Positions 20,155 through 29,274 are shown, counted from the stretch's first letter. The stretch is 29,572 nucleotides of DNA from Stentor coeruleus (GCA_001970955.1 MPUH01000915.1:1-29572), one strand, 5' to 3'. Notes: a model not told the origin generated them from the letters alone. Numbers and translations: made by a program.

Positions 20155-20214
20155 CGATACATTTTATTATTAACCATAATTATATTATATATTTTTGTAC
20201 TTATAATTTTTGGT

Positions 20215-21741
20215 TTATAGAAAAACATGCCGCCTTGGGGGTTTTCTATATGAAATGCTTCGATAATTCCAATCATCTCCATATTTTAGCTCATCATTAT
20301 TCTTATGTATTTTTTTGATTTTGTTTCTAACATAACTCAGCCATTTTCCAGCGTATTTTTTAACAATTTTTTCTTTTCGTAGATTTTCATTGACAATCAA
20401 AACTCTTATATACTCATCTCTTTTATTTTTTTCATCTAAAGCATATTTCATAAACATAACAACACCTTCCTGAGTTAAGTTTTTAATTCTTTCATTCCAA
20501 GCATCATTTTCTCTATTTTTTCTATATTTTTTCCTTATAACTTTATCATGTAAAATCATCCATATTTTCTTATACAATTTCATTGACCATCTTTTAACTG
20601 CTTTTCCAAAACTAACTTTCTTTCTTATTGATATATTAAAATACTTAACCAAGCTATGAATGCTTTTTAATAGTAAATTCTTATCTTTAACCCTAAATGC
20701 TTTGTATTGTTTAAGTTTATTGATTTTACCTTTTTCATATAATATAAAAAACCTTAAAAAGCACCGATGATATTTTTTTATTATATTATGCCTTTGAGAA
20801 ATTTTCTTAAGTTTCCTATAATAATTTTTAGATTTATACAATTTGATCCATAGTTTGCAAATTTTTACTAGTTTATATTTAACCCATTTCATTTGAAACA
20901 TCTGTACTTTTTGTTGAGTCTTTCTATGTTTATATGAAGATATGTTGTATCTGCGGATCCATTCATAAAAGAAAATACGGGATTTTTGTTTGTTTCTTGA
21001 AGTGAGTACCATACGCGAAAGATTTTTTTCTTTAAGTCTTTTATGAAAAAGTTTATTCCAGGCTTTAAAAAACCAAGGGACGTGATTTTTATGCCAAAAC
21101 TTATTGGCTAATGTTTTCCCTTTAATAAAATCCTTGTTTTCTATATCATTATATAAAGAATCAAAAACCTCTTTTATATGAACTTTAGACAAATCATAAC
21201 CAGTTTTGTATAAATAAGGACTTTTAGGAAAATTTCTTAGTTTCATATTCTTAAAAACCCGCTTCAAAACTTTTATTCTATAAACTCTTCTAGCTCTTTT
21301 AAAATCTAAACCTTGCTGAGAAAATTTCACTTTATCAGACCAAGACGTAAAATGTTTCCTAATAAGATTTTCCTCATATCTTTCTATAGCAAAAACCTCC
21401 AACCTCTTATTATGAAGATATCCAGGCCAATTCCCAAAAGCTTTTTCCGAATCATAAACTAGTTTCTTCTCATATCTTTTCAATCCAAACCTTTTCATTT
21501 TAATTTCCCTATACAAAACCCTCCACCTTTGTAAATACCCAACAAAAGAATTCCTAAAATAAAACTCTTGAGCTTTACACAAACATTTTTTCCATCTACT
21601 CATCCTATTCCTAAATACTTTCCACTTTTTCATATACTTTCTTATAATCATATCCTTTAAACCCTTCCCAGTTTTTTCAACCTTCTTATCATTATAATCC
21701 TTAACACCTACAGTGTTTTTATATCTCTTAAATCTTTCCAT
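20215..21741 (-). CDS. Sfi1-like centrin-scaffold candidate
   Basis: A 508-residue, extremely Lys/Arg-rich, almost wholly helical protein. From the start it repeats short units with Trp and hydrophobics about 25-40 residues apart, such as RKYMKKWKVFRNRMSRWKK, FVGYLQRWRVLYREIK, RKHFTSWSDKVKF, FFKAWNKLFHKRL, FFYEWIRRYN and CKLWIKLYKSK. These match the Sfi1 repeat pattern (hydrophobics, then W, then Leu/Phe), each unit being a binding site for one centrin. Sfi1-type proteins build the half-bridge and basal-body filaments, and in contractile ciliates the calcium-driven myonemes. I chose the ATG at 21739-21741; the frame is open further up, but that part overlaps the divergent acyltransferase gene and lacks the repeat character. 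TAA stop. Repeat number needs a profile search; the family call is fairly good. Confidence 0.7.
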   Translation of the reverse strand: MERFKRYKNTVGVKDYNDKKVEKTGKGLKDMIIRKYMKKWKVFRNRMSRWKKCLCKAQEFYFRNSFVGYLQRWRVLYREIKMKRFGLKRYEKKLVYDSEKAFGNWPGYLHNKRLEVFAIERYEENLIRKHFTSWSDKVKFSQQGLDFKRARRVYRIKVLKRVFKNMKLRNFPKSPYLYKTGYDLSKVHIKEVFDSLYNDIENKDFIKGKTLANKFWHKNHVPWFFKAWNKLFHKRLKEKNLSRMVLTSRNKQKSRIFFYEWIRRYNISSYKHRKTQQKVQMFQMKWVKYKLVKICKLWIKLYKSKNYYRKLKKISQRHNIIKKYHRCFLRFFILYEKGKINKLKQYKAFRVKDKNLLLKSIHSLVKYFNISIRKKVSFGKAVKRWSMKLYKKIWMILHDKVIRKKYRKNRENDAWNERIKNLTQEGVVMFMKYALDEKNKRDEYIRVLIVNENLRKEKIVKKYAGKWLSYVRNKIKKIHKNNDELKYGDDWNYRSISYRKPPRRHVFL

Positions 21742-21784
21742 TTTATATAAAATCAAATATCTTATATTGAAGATTACAATTAAT
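21742..21784. promoter_or_regulatory. 43-bp divergent promoter space
   Basis: The start codons of the Sfi1-like gene (-) and the acyltransferase (+) are 43 bp apart. This AT-rich interval, with TATATAAAATC near 21745, must hold both 5' leaders, or transcription must start inside the opposite coding region. Promoter function is inferred from position only. Confidence 0.45.
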
Positions 21785-22561
21785 ATGTGGTGGCAGACAA
21801 TGATCATTCTTGGTCTAGTTTTGATTTTCCCTAAAAAAGTTATGTTTTTCATAAGGGCCGGATACTGTTTACAATTATTCACTTTATACTCACTCATTGT
21901 GAGAATGTGGACTATTGATGACATCCAAGGCTTATGTTCTGATCATGCTACTTGGTTTTCAGGGATAACTTTAAATAAACTTGAAGGATCTGTGCCTATA
22001 TTAAAAGGTCGAAATATTATGATCATTGGCAATCATAGGAACTTTTGTGATTTTACAATGCATGACGTCATCACAGAACACAGTACTAATTTTTTATCAA
22101 GGGCTCTTGTCGGTTTTGTCTTACCTTTTATGGGTTTGATTAGCCTTATAACTGATGGGATTTGGTACTTTGTCAGAGGGTCAGGTAAAGATTTTGATGA
22201 ATTTTTTGAATGGATTGATGCTAAGTTTGCATCACATAAAACAGGAAGAATACATTTACTTGTATATCCAGAAGGACATAGAAATTTAAAAAAAGAACCT
22301 TTACCGCTTAGAAGTGGAATGATAAGGTATGCGTTTTCTAGAAAAATACCTTTACAGATGTTTATGTGTAGCGGATATGATGAGGTGCTTAATGAAAAAA
22401 AATTTTCGGCGAAATGGGGAAGGGCTGAGGTTATGTATAAGATTTATGAACCGATTTTTACTGATCAGTATATGAATTTTGACAGCCTTATGGATGAAGT
22501 TAGAAGCAAGTTTTTAGAGAGATTTAATGAAGTTCATAATGCAATAAAAACTAATAGTTAA
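21785..22561 (+). CDS. PlsC-type glycerolipid acyltransferase
   Basis: A 258-residue membrane acyltransferase of the lysophosphatidate acyltransferase (PlsC) type. One or two hydrophobic helices fill the first 40 residues. The catalytic HX4D motif is NHRNFCD (His84, Asp89). The acceptor-phosphate motif is VYPEGHRN (EGxR), and LPLRSGMIRYAFSRKIPLQ fits the later block. Such enzymes move an acyl chain from acyl-CoA to a lysophospholipid at the ER. The short size and NHRNFCD are closer to the eukaryotic AGPAT3/4/5-like group than to bacterial PlsC. Start: the frame reaches a GTG upstream, but the first ATG is at 21785, followed by MWWQTMII. TAA stop, no intron. Acyl acceptor unknown. Confidence 0.85.
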   Translation: MWWQTMIILGLVLIFPKKVMFFIRAGYCLQLFTLYSLIVRMWTIDDIQGLCSDHATWFSGITLNKLEGSVPILKGRNIMIIGNHRNFCDFTMHDVITEHSTNFLSRALVGFVLPFMGLISLITDGIWYFVRGSGKDFDEFFEWIDAKFASHKTGRIHLLVYPEGHRNLKKEPLPLRSGMIRYAFSRKIPLQMFMCSGYDEVLNEKKFSAKWGRAEVMYKIYEPIFTDQYMNFDSLMDEVRSKFLERFNEVHNAIKTNS

Positions 22562-22650
22562 AATCTGATATAAAGCTTAAAATAAATACTACTATATACA
22601 AACCATACATATATAAATTAAACGCAGATGGGATAAGATTTGATTACTCG

Positions 22651-23980
22651 TTAGTTCACTGAAGTTATAAATACTGTAGGTAGAAATATTGATCATCGCG
22701 GGCAACTCATTAACCGCTATATCAAAGCGCTCTTGAATCTCATTTAGCACCTGGGTGTCCTCATCTGAAGATATAAAAGAAATCGCCAACCCTTTCGTTC
22801 CAAATCTTCCAGCACGGCCAACCTACATAAAACCTACTCTATGCAAATAAGTATTTGATCCGGAGTTTTCTTTTTCAGCTCTTTCCTCTTTTCGTGGCAT
22901 GTCATAATTGATCACAATATTCACTCTCTCAATATCAATCCCCCTTCCAAACAAATCAGTCGACACAAGCACACGTTTATTGAAATCTTTAAAGCTCTTG
23001 AATCTGTTAATTCTTTATAGCAGCTACCTTTCTTCTTGATTTAATCCAGCATGAATAGCCGTACTCGGAAACCGGCATTCTACTAAAATTTTATTCAATT
23101 CTATAGCTCGGCTAACGCTCTTGACAAAAATCACAACTTGATTAAATTGTAAGGCATCTAGTAAATCAATAAGCCTTTTATTTTTTTCTGTTTCAGCAAG
23201 TTTCACATAATATTGTTGAAGTCCATGAAGTGTGAGTTTTGACTCATCGTCAATAAAAATCTCCACTTGATTTTGGACAAATTTCCTGAAGACATTACGG
23301 ATTTCTTTATTCATTGTTGCACTAAACATCATAACTTGCTTTGTATGAGGAGTAAGTCTGAAAATATGCTGAACATCACTTCTCATATCGAGTTGATCGA
23401 GCATTTTGTCGCATTCGTCCATAACAAAATGTTTGATACCATCAAGTTTCAATGACCCTTTTCGCGCCAAAGCTAGAATACGTCCTGGAGTCCCCACTAT
23501 AATGGTCGGTGGGGTTTTAAGCACAGTGATTTGCTGGCTTATTTGCACACCTCCATAGAACACTTCAGTTTTGACACCTTCAAGTCTTTTTGAGAACCTG
23601 TCGAACTCACGTTTGATTTGAAAAGCAAGCTCACGAGTATGCGCAAGGACTAGGACTGAGATAGGTTTTGGAGGGGTTTCGAGCTGGTGAAGTACTGATA
23701 AAACAAACACAGCGGTCTTGCCCATACCACTTTTAGCCTGGCAAACGATATCGGTGCCCATAATGGCTTGTGGAAGGGCTTCTTGCTGCACTTCACTAGG
23801 GTGCTCGAAGCCGCATTCGTGGATAGAGTTCATTATCTCTTCCTTGAGAAGGAACTCTGAAAAACCTGCTGAATGGAGTCCTGAGAACCCACCTTTCTTG
23901 ACTCTGGTTTTTGGTCCTTTTTGTTCTTCGACTTCATTGTCTTCAGAGTAGTCGGGCAATTCTTCGTCTCGCTTCTTCAT
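22651..23980 (-). CDS. DDX39B: UAP56/Sub2 DECD-box RNA helicase, three tiny introns
   Basis: Four exons (23980-23028, 23012-22838, 22822-22675, 22658-22651) give 427 residues, matching human UAP56 (428). Motifs: Q-motif region [15 protein letters not shown], Walker [17 protein letters not shown], the diagnostic DECD (MDECDKML), SAT, and motif [15 protein letters not shown], which is complete only after splicing intron 2. The protein loads onto nascent mRNA with TREX, and acts in branch-point recognition (prespliceosome) and mRNA export. Removal of the 16-nt third intron gives the ending NISTYMN, close to the yeast Sub2 end (STYLNN); without it the protein would run on into unrelated sequence. 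The last exon is only 8 nt. ATG at 23978-23980, TAA stop, 89 bp from the convergent acyltransferase stop. The gene symbol denotes the human equivalent. Confidence 0.95.
22659..22674 (-). other. 16-nt intron 3 of the UAP56 gene
   Basis: Coding strand GTATTTATAACTTCAG, phase 1 (A|TG of the last Met). Splicing gives the family-typical C terminus and a TAA stop 8 nt later. An A lies at position 10 (TAAC), as in the 15-nt introns. Confidence 0.8.
22823..22837 (-). other. 15-nt intron 2 of the UAP56 gene
   Basis: Coding strand GTAGGTTTTATGTAG, phase 0, between the R and V of helicase motif VI ([12 protein letters not shown]). It has an in-frame TAG if retained. Exact placement is fixed by the invariant motif. 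Confidence 0.97.
23013..23027 (-). other. 15-nt intron 1 of the UAP56 gene
   Basis: Coding strand GTAGCTGCTATAAAG, phase 2, splitting the Arg codon of NQEER before [10 protein letters not shown]. It has in-frame TAG and TAA if retained. Splicing restores the alignment to UAP56 across this conserved block. Confidence 0.96.
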
Positions 23981-24432
23981 ATTTATTATACGCCATTAAT
24001 TTATTCAAATACCCTCAAATATAAGCTTTTTTGCCTTTGGAGTCAGGGCGCACTAAAACTAAGCGCATTAGGTAGGTTATAGGCGGGCTATGTAAGATTG
24101 GGTTTTTTTTAGAATCTTTATGTTAGATAGAGGATAATACACAGCTCTACTGATCGCTTGAAATAACTTCAGTCATTTATATAAATTATATATACTCCTT
24201 TGATAAATTTATATATAAATCTTTAGTGGTTGTGATTATAAACATAAACAGGTCCATAAAAGTACTGAATTCCTCAAAAAACTTTCAAAAATTCAAAACC
24301 CCATATAAAAATCTTAATTTTAACTAAAAAAGCCCAGCATCCCTAAAACAAAATCAACAAAATCCTAAAAAATCACACCTTACAAAACCCTATTTTTTTA
24401 CCTCATATTTGGTAAATTTCTGATGCAATATA
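23981..24432. other. divergent intergenic region (UAP56 / NF-X1-like)
   Basis: G/T-rich on the + strand to about 24130, then AT-rich with short inverted ATTTATATAAAT-type words near 24175-24225, then A/C-rich to the NF-X1-like ATG. No gene is seen. Confidence 0.5.
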
Positions 24433-27009
24433 ATGGATTCTAAGCCATACCGATTTAAGAAAAAGAAAAAACCACCAGGATTTAAGCAACCAAGAACAGA
24501 GTTCCAAGGACCCCAAGGGCCAAAAAGTGCTAAAAACCCCGCTTTAGCTCGTTGGCAGAAACCTGAAGGGTCAGAACAATACAGTGAGTTGCTAACAAAG
24601 CTCATAGGTCGAGAGCTTGAATGTATGGTGTGCATGTATCAAATCGGGTGGCGAGGGAAAATCTGGAACTGCGAACAATGCAGAATCCCTGAGCACCTCA
24701 CTTGTATCAAAAAATGGAAAGAAAGCTCTGGTAATCGTTGGAATTGCCCAGCTTGTAACTATGAATATACAACAGAACCTAAATATACATGCTTTTGTGG
24801 TAAAACTGAAGAACCAGTTCAACATCCTATGTATCCACCTCATTCATGTGGTGAAGTATGTGGCCGATCAAGAGGAAATGATTGTCCTCATTTATGTCCA
24901 CAACAATGTCATCCTGGAGCTTGTCCATCATGTACTTCTATGGCTGCACCTCAAACTTGTTATTGTACGAAAAAAACATATCAACCTATGTGTAAAGATA
25001 AACATATAGGGCAATCGTGTGATGAAATATGTGGGAAAAAATTAAATTGTGATAGTCATTATTGTCAGAATAAATGCCATGAAGGACCTTGTCAGAAATG
25101 TTGTGTTGTTATCACACAAGATTGTTATTGTGGGAAAGAATCTGTTACTGTAGATTGTGGAATGCCTATAGTATGTCAGAATAAATGTAATAAAACATTG
25201 AGTTGTGGTAAGCATTTTTGTGATAAAAACTGCCATGCTGGGAGTTGTGGGGTATGCAAACTTAGTCCAAATTTAGTTAGTCGTTGTCCATGTGGTAAGA
25301 ATTCTTTGGATATGATATTACTTAATCCTAGAACATCATGTTGCGACCCTATACCTAGTTGTTATGGTGTTTGTGATAAAATATTATCATGTGGGCATAA
25401 ATGTAAAGTTGCATGTCACAATGGATTATGCCCACCTTGTAAAGCTACACAAAAAATCACATGTAGATGCACAAGGACTATACAAGATGTAAAATGCCAA
25501 GATTTAACCAAACAAATTTTATGTAATAAACTCTGCACAACTAAAAAATCATGTAAAAGACATAAATGTAATCAACAATGTTGTTCAGGATTAGATGATC
25601 CATATAGTGATGAACATAGATGTCTTGAAACATGTGGGAAAATACTTAATTGTTCTATTCACACTTGTCTTAGCCATTGCCATATAGGAAATTGTGAACC
25701 ATGTAAAGTTATAACAAGGGTAAGGATTTTTTGTCCATGTGGAAGAAGTTATAAAGATCCACCTATAAGATGTGGGACTAAAGATATGGAAATTGGATGT
25801 ACATTTAAATGTGCTAAAATTTTATCATGTGGGCATAATTGTCTTAGTACATGTCATTCAGGAGAATGTCCATCATGTTCACAACTTATAGAAAAACCAT
25901 GTAGATGTGGGAAAATGTTCTTGCCTATAGGATGTGGGATTTTAACTGTATCTTGTGGGAAGATTTGTGGGAAAGTTCTGAAATGTGAGCATAATTGTGT
26001 TGAAAAATGTCATAACGAAGAATGTGAAAAGTATATAAAACAGCATCTTTGTAAGAAAAAAAAAGATAGATGTAGTCATACGTGTTTGGCTAATTGCCAT
26101 TATCCAAATCCTTGTCCTCAAGAACCTTGTCAAGTTCATATTAGTGTTTTTTGCCCATGTGGAAGTCAGAGTATTATTGCAGCTTGTGGTGAAGGTAAAG
26201 TTCTTGAATGTGATGATGGGTGTTTGAAAATTAAAAGGGATAAAGCTTTGGGAACTGGAGAAAAAGAACTTTATTCTGAAGAACTTGTTGAGTTTGCTAA
26301 AGGGAATATGGAGTTTATAAATAAAGTTGAAGGAAAACTTGCCACGATTATAGCAAAAAAAGATAAAGTAACTTTTTTACCCCCGATGAAAGAGAAACAA
26401 CGCTGGTTATGTCATGAACTTGCAACACATCATTATAAACTTGATACTCAAAGTTTAGATAAAGAGCCTTATAGAAGTGTGTATGTATATTTAACTGATA
26501 CAGCAAGGGTTCCTCAGCCTGTGCTTTCAGAGTTTGTGTCACTAGTTAATCAAGGAATTGAGACTGAGTTTGAGAAAAAAGAAATCATGGCATCGCTATT
26601 GTTTTATCAGTTGTCATCATCTGTTACAACTGATGATCTTAATGATGTTTTACAAAAATTCTCAGGGGATTTTTATGTAAAATGGGAAAATGACCATAGC
26701 GCTTATGCTCATTTTTTTAGTATTCACAAATGCTCTGAGGCTAAAAAGATCCTAGAAAGAACCCCAGGACAATATTCTGTAGTTAAAATGATTATGAATA
26801 CCCCAGCTGAAGATACAACAGGGTTTAAAAAACGCTTTAGGAATATGAAAAAAGCTAAAGAAGTGTTGAGTTTTGATGATGATGAAAAAGAAGAAAAAAA
26901 TATAGTTGAAATCAAAACCCAAGAAAAGACTGAGTTTGTTAAGAAAGTTGAGAAGATTTTTGAAGAGAAAAAAGGCTCGATTTTCCAAGAGCTTAATGAT
27001 GAAGATTAG
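24433..27009 (+). CDS. NF-X1-type zinc-finger protein with RING-CH and R3H domains
   Basis: An 858-residue protein with the full architecture of NFX1/FAP1/shuttle craft. A basic start (FKKKKKPPGF) is followed by a C4HC3 RING-type finger (Cys64, 67, 80, 83, His88, Cys91, 105, 108). A long run of NF-X1 fingers spans about 115-600, with repeated C-G-K-x-x-C, H-x-C and C-x-x-C spacings (for example CGKHFCDKNCHAGSCGVC). An R3H domain starts near 657 (R-W-L-C-H, then EPYRSVYV), and the C terminus is charged (FDDDEKEEKN). Family members are transcription regulators, and the RING suggests E3 ubiquitin ligase activity; the R3H binds single-stranded nucleic acid. Single ATG-to-TAG frame, no intron, 37 bp from the convergent phosphatase stop. 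Human NFX1 is longer (around 1100 residues) at the N terminus. Confidence 0.92.
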   Translation: MDSKPYRFKKKKKPPGFKQPRTEFQGPQGPKSAKNPALARWQKPEGSEQYSELLTKLIGRELECMVCMYQIGWRGKIWNCEQCRIPEHLTCIKKWKESSGNRWNCPACNYEYTTEPKYTCFCGKTEEPVQHPMYPPHSCGEVCGRSRGNDCPHLCPQQCHPGACPSCTSMAAPQTCYCTKKTYQPMCKDKHIGQSCDEICGKKLNCDSHYCQNKCHEGPCQKCCVVITQDCYCGKESVTVDCGMPIVCQNKCNKTLSCGKHFCDKNCHAGSCGVCKLSPNLVSRCPCGKNSLDMILLNPRTSCCDPIPSCYGVCDKILSCGHKCKVACHNGLCPPCKATQKITCRCTRTIQDVKCQDLTKQILCNKLCTTKKSCKRHKCNQQCCSGLDDPYSDEHRCLETCGKILNCSIHTCLSHCHIGNCEPCKVITRVRIFCPCGRSYKDPPIRCGTKDMEIGCTFKCAKILSCGHNCLSTCHSGECPSCSQLIEKPCRCGKMFLPIGCGILTVSCGKICGKVLKCEHNCVEKCHNEECEKYIKQHLCKKKKDRCSHTCLANCHYPNPCPQEPCQVHISVFCPCGSQSIIAACGEGKVLECDDGCLKIKRDKALGTGEKELYSEELVEFAKGNMEFINKVEGKLATIIAKKDKVTFLPPMKEKQRWLCHELATHHYKLDTQSLDKEPYRSVYVYLTDTARVPQPVLSEFVSLVNQGIETEFEKKEIMASLLFYQLSSSVTTDDLNDVLQKFSGDFYVKWENDHSAYAHFFSIHKCSEAKKILERTPGQYSVVKMIMNTPAEDTTGFKKRFRNMKKAKEVLSFDDDEKEEKNIVEIKTQEKTEFVKKVEKIFEEKKGSIFQELNDED

Positions 27010-27046
27010 TTAGATATAAGTAAAGAATTAGGATTATTTTATAAAA

Positions 27047-27736
27047 TTATAATCTAAACTCCATAATCTCGCAATTTTGTAACCAAGTTCCATTCTCTTC
27101 ATAGTTTTCCTTAGTAAACTGTTTTAAAAACGATGAATGTGTTACCAAAGCTATAGAATTCATCTCAAGTTCTCTTTTCCATATATCTTTACTTTTCTGT
27201 GCCCTTTTATATAATTCAAAATCTGACTCAAGGTAGTCAGGGTTCACTTTTCTCATAAGTTCTAAAATCTTAATCCTTCTAGTCATAAAATCCCCATTTC
27301 CAATTTCCTCAGTATATTTTGGGCTTATAAAAAGATCAGGTAAAAAAATATTCCCAATTAAACTCCAGTCGTAATGAGCATATTCAGAGAATGGAATCCC
27401 ATTATAACATGAAATATCATGACCATTATGTAATATTTCATGTAATTGTGGATGGACAATGATTTTTGGATGTAGTGGATGGTCTTTGAATAAAATCTCA
27501 CATGTTTCTAATGCTCGACGTAAAGGAGATGTAAAAACTTTTTCTATTTGAAGACTATGAGCATATGATATTGATGAATGACATTGGGATATACCTTCTG
27601 GGGATAAGACTGAATCTGCTAGATCTGGATTCCAACGAAATTCTCCCGTTAAATGAGGATGACCTTGTTGCTCGTTTTCTGCTTGTGCTTTGTTGTAGAA
27701 AGTTTGAGCATGTCTTATGATATACAATTTATTCAT
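27047..27736 (-). CDS. histidine phosphatase (phosphoglycerate mutase-like) family protein
   Basis: A 229-residue protein of the histidine phosphatase superfamily. The catalytic RHA motif is IIRHAQT (His9 would carry the phosphate). TSPLRRALETCEIL holds the conserved Arg, LHEIL the acid Glu, and LVTHSSFLKQF the second active-site His. SPEGISQC matches the usual L(S/T)xxGxxQ block. The divergent length and lack of the phosphoglycerate mutase-specific segments make a general phosphatase likelier than a glycolytic enzyme; the substrate is not known. ATG at 27734-27736, TAA stop, intronless. The G/T-rich + strand sequence after 27736 is the usual upstream bias for a minus-strand gene. Confidence 0.85.
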   Translation of the reverse strand: MNKLYIIRHAQTFYNKAQAENEQQGHPHLTGEFRWNPDLADSVLSPEGISQCHSSISYAHSLQIEKVFTSPLRRALETCEILFKDHPLHPKIIVHPQLHEILHNGHDISCYNGIPFSEYAHYDWSLIGNIFLPDLFISPKYTEEIGNGDFMTRRIKILELMRKVNPDYLESDFELYKRAQKSKDIWKRELEMNSIALVTHSSFLKQFTKENYEENGTWLQNCEIMEFRL

Positions 27737-28026
27737 TATTTTATTATAAAAGATGTTTGAAGTTTGCCATTGAAGGAGTTATTTTTTTAATTTTTTGGGA
27801 TTAAAAATTTTGAATATGTGGATTTTTATTGTTGACACCATATATTTTTAGACATGAGGAATGTTTATTACTATTTAATCTGTTTTAGGAAATTATTTCA
27901 TGTTAAAAATGCTAATCTGTATCCATGATTTTTATTTTATAATTTTTATGAATCTTCTCATTATAAGAACATTTTTTTGTTAGGAAGTTTAGTATCTTCT
28001 ATATTAATTCTATATTTTAAATTTTT

Positions 28027-29274
28027 TATTGGAAAAGCAGATATCTCTTCTATCAATCTTTATTTTTTTGAATACACCACTATTTTTACATAATGTTGAA
28101 GATTATTTTAATAAAATTAGCGAATTATATAAAGAACTAAATCATAATGAAAATGCGATAATTTATTAAGAAAAAGTCTCAGAACTAATTTAGATAATGT
28201 TGGTGATAATGTTAATAAACTTTGTAAAGTATATTAAAAACTAAATCAGCATGAGAAAGTGATATTTTATTATGAGAAACTATTAGAAATATATTCTAAG
28301 GATTATAATTAAAAATTCTGCTTATTGCCTTGATAAAATTGGTAAAGCATATAAAAATACTAAGTCAACCTGAAGAATGATAATTTATTATGAAAAAGCG
28401 ATAAGTCATTAAGAAAAAGTATATTAATATGGTTGAAGGCTTACTAACAGATATTCAGTATTTAATATTCAATTATTCTATTAACGCTTTCCTGCCCAAG
28501 GTTTTTAAGTGCTCCAGCCTACTGAAGGTTTTGATAGGGTTGGTAGAATTACTCTTTTTTACCTAAGACCTGCCTATAATCAAAAAACCTAGGTGATCAA
28601 GCTTAGTTAAAAGTATTAGGAAGTCTTAGAAAGTATTTGAAAGCTGTCATAAACCAGATCAAAAGGAAGTCAGTAAATAGCATTTGGCAGATACAAAATT
28701 TATAAGTAGAATTCAATTATGCAGACAAATCAAGATGATAATACCTGTTTATAGTGCCTACACTTATCTGATAATACATTTATAATAAGATTATCAAAAA
28801 GCGGTATTTTTTTATGAGTAAGTNTTTTTATGAGTAAGTATTGGGAATATTTTTACAAGAAAAAAATTAAAATATGCTGATAATTGTCTTAATTAAATTG
28901 GTAAAGTATATAAAAAACTAAATCAGTATGAAAAATCAATAAATTATTATGAAAAAACATCTTACTTAAAAAAATTGTGAAGCATATAAAACAACTAAAT
29001 CAACATGAAAATTAGATGATATATTGTGAAAAAGTATTAAAAATGTGCATGAAAATAAGATTAGTGAAATATATAATAAACTAAAGCAATAACTTATTAT
29101 AAAAAGCATCAGAAATATATTTGAAGATTAATTATTTATCTGATTCTGATTTCCTTAATAAAATTGGTGAAGTTAATAAAAAGTCAGATTAAAATGAAAA
29201 ATCAGACTTACTTATAAAAATCGAATCAGACAATTCCTCAAAAATTTTTGATGAGCTTGATGAAAATGAAAACT
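28027..29274 (+). pseudogene. heavily decayed TPR-repeat protein gene
   Basis: At least six degenerate copies of one TPR unit lie on the + strand, following roughly K-I-G-K-x-Y-K-x-L-x-Q-H-E-x-A-I-x-Y-Y-E-K. They sit near 28111-28178 (ISELYKELNHNENAIIY, then TAA), 28213-28295, 28330-28405, 28880-28960, 28972-29040 and 29060-29105. Between them are other pieces (CHKPDQKEVSK; SAYTYL near 28750). The units are in different frames and full of TAA/TAG/TGA, often one base from Tyr, Lys or Glu codons, so this is mutational decay. A last open piece ends KIFDELDENEN with TAA at 29272-29274. A kinesin-light-chain-like or signalling TPR protein could be the ancestor. Large TPR families are common in ciliates. 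Confidence 0.75.
28809..28839. repeat. direct duplication around N at 28824 (assembly artefact)
   Basis: TTTTTATGAGTAAGT occurs at 28809-28823 and at 28825-28839 around a single N. This is the shortest of the five gap duplications (15 bp). Confidence 0.8.

Noticed and set aside
21713-21784. Longer N terminus for the acyltransferase from a GTG
   Set aside because: No ATG occurs in that extension, which overlaps the divergent Sfi1-like coding region. The ATG at 21785 gives a normal start for the family.
21742-21924. Longer N terminus for the Sfi1-like protein
   Set aside because: The extension is antisense to the conserved acyltransferase start and lacks the Lys/Trp repeat character.
28027-29274. 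TAA/TAG read as Gln, which would open the TPR frames
   Set aside because: TAA and TAG end uS8, Rab5-like, UAP56, PP4 and NF-X1-like proteins at family-typical ends. Stops in the TPR region replace Tyr, Lys or Glu, and frameshifts remain anyway.
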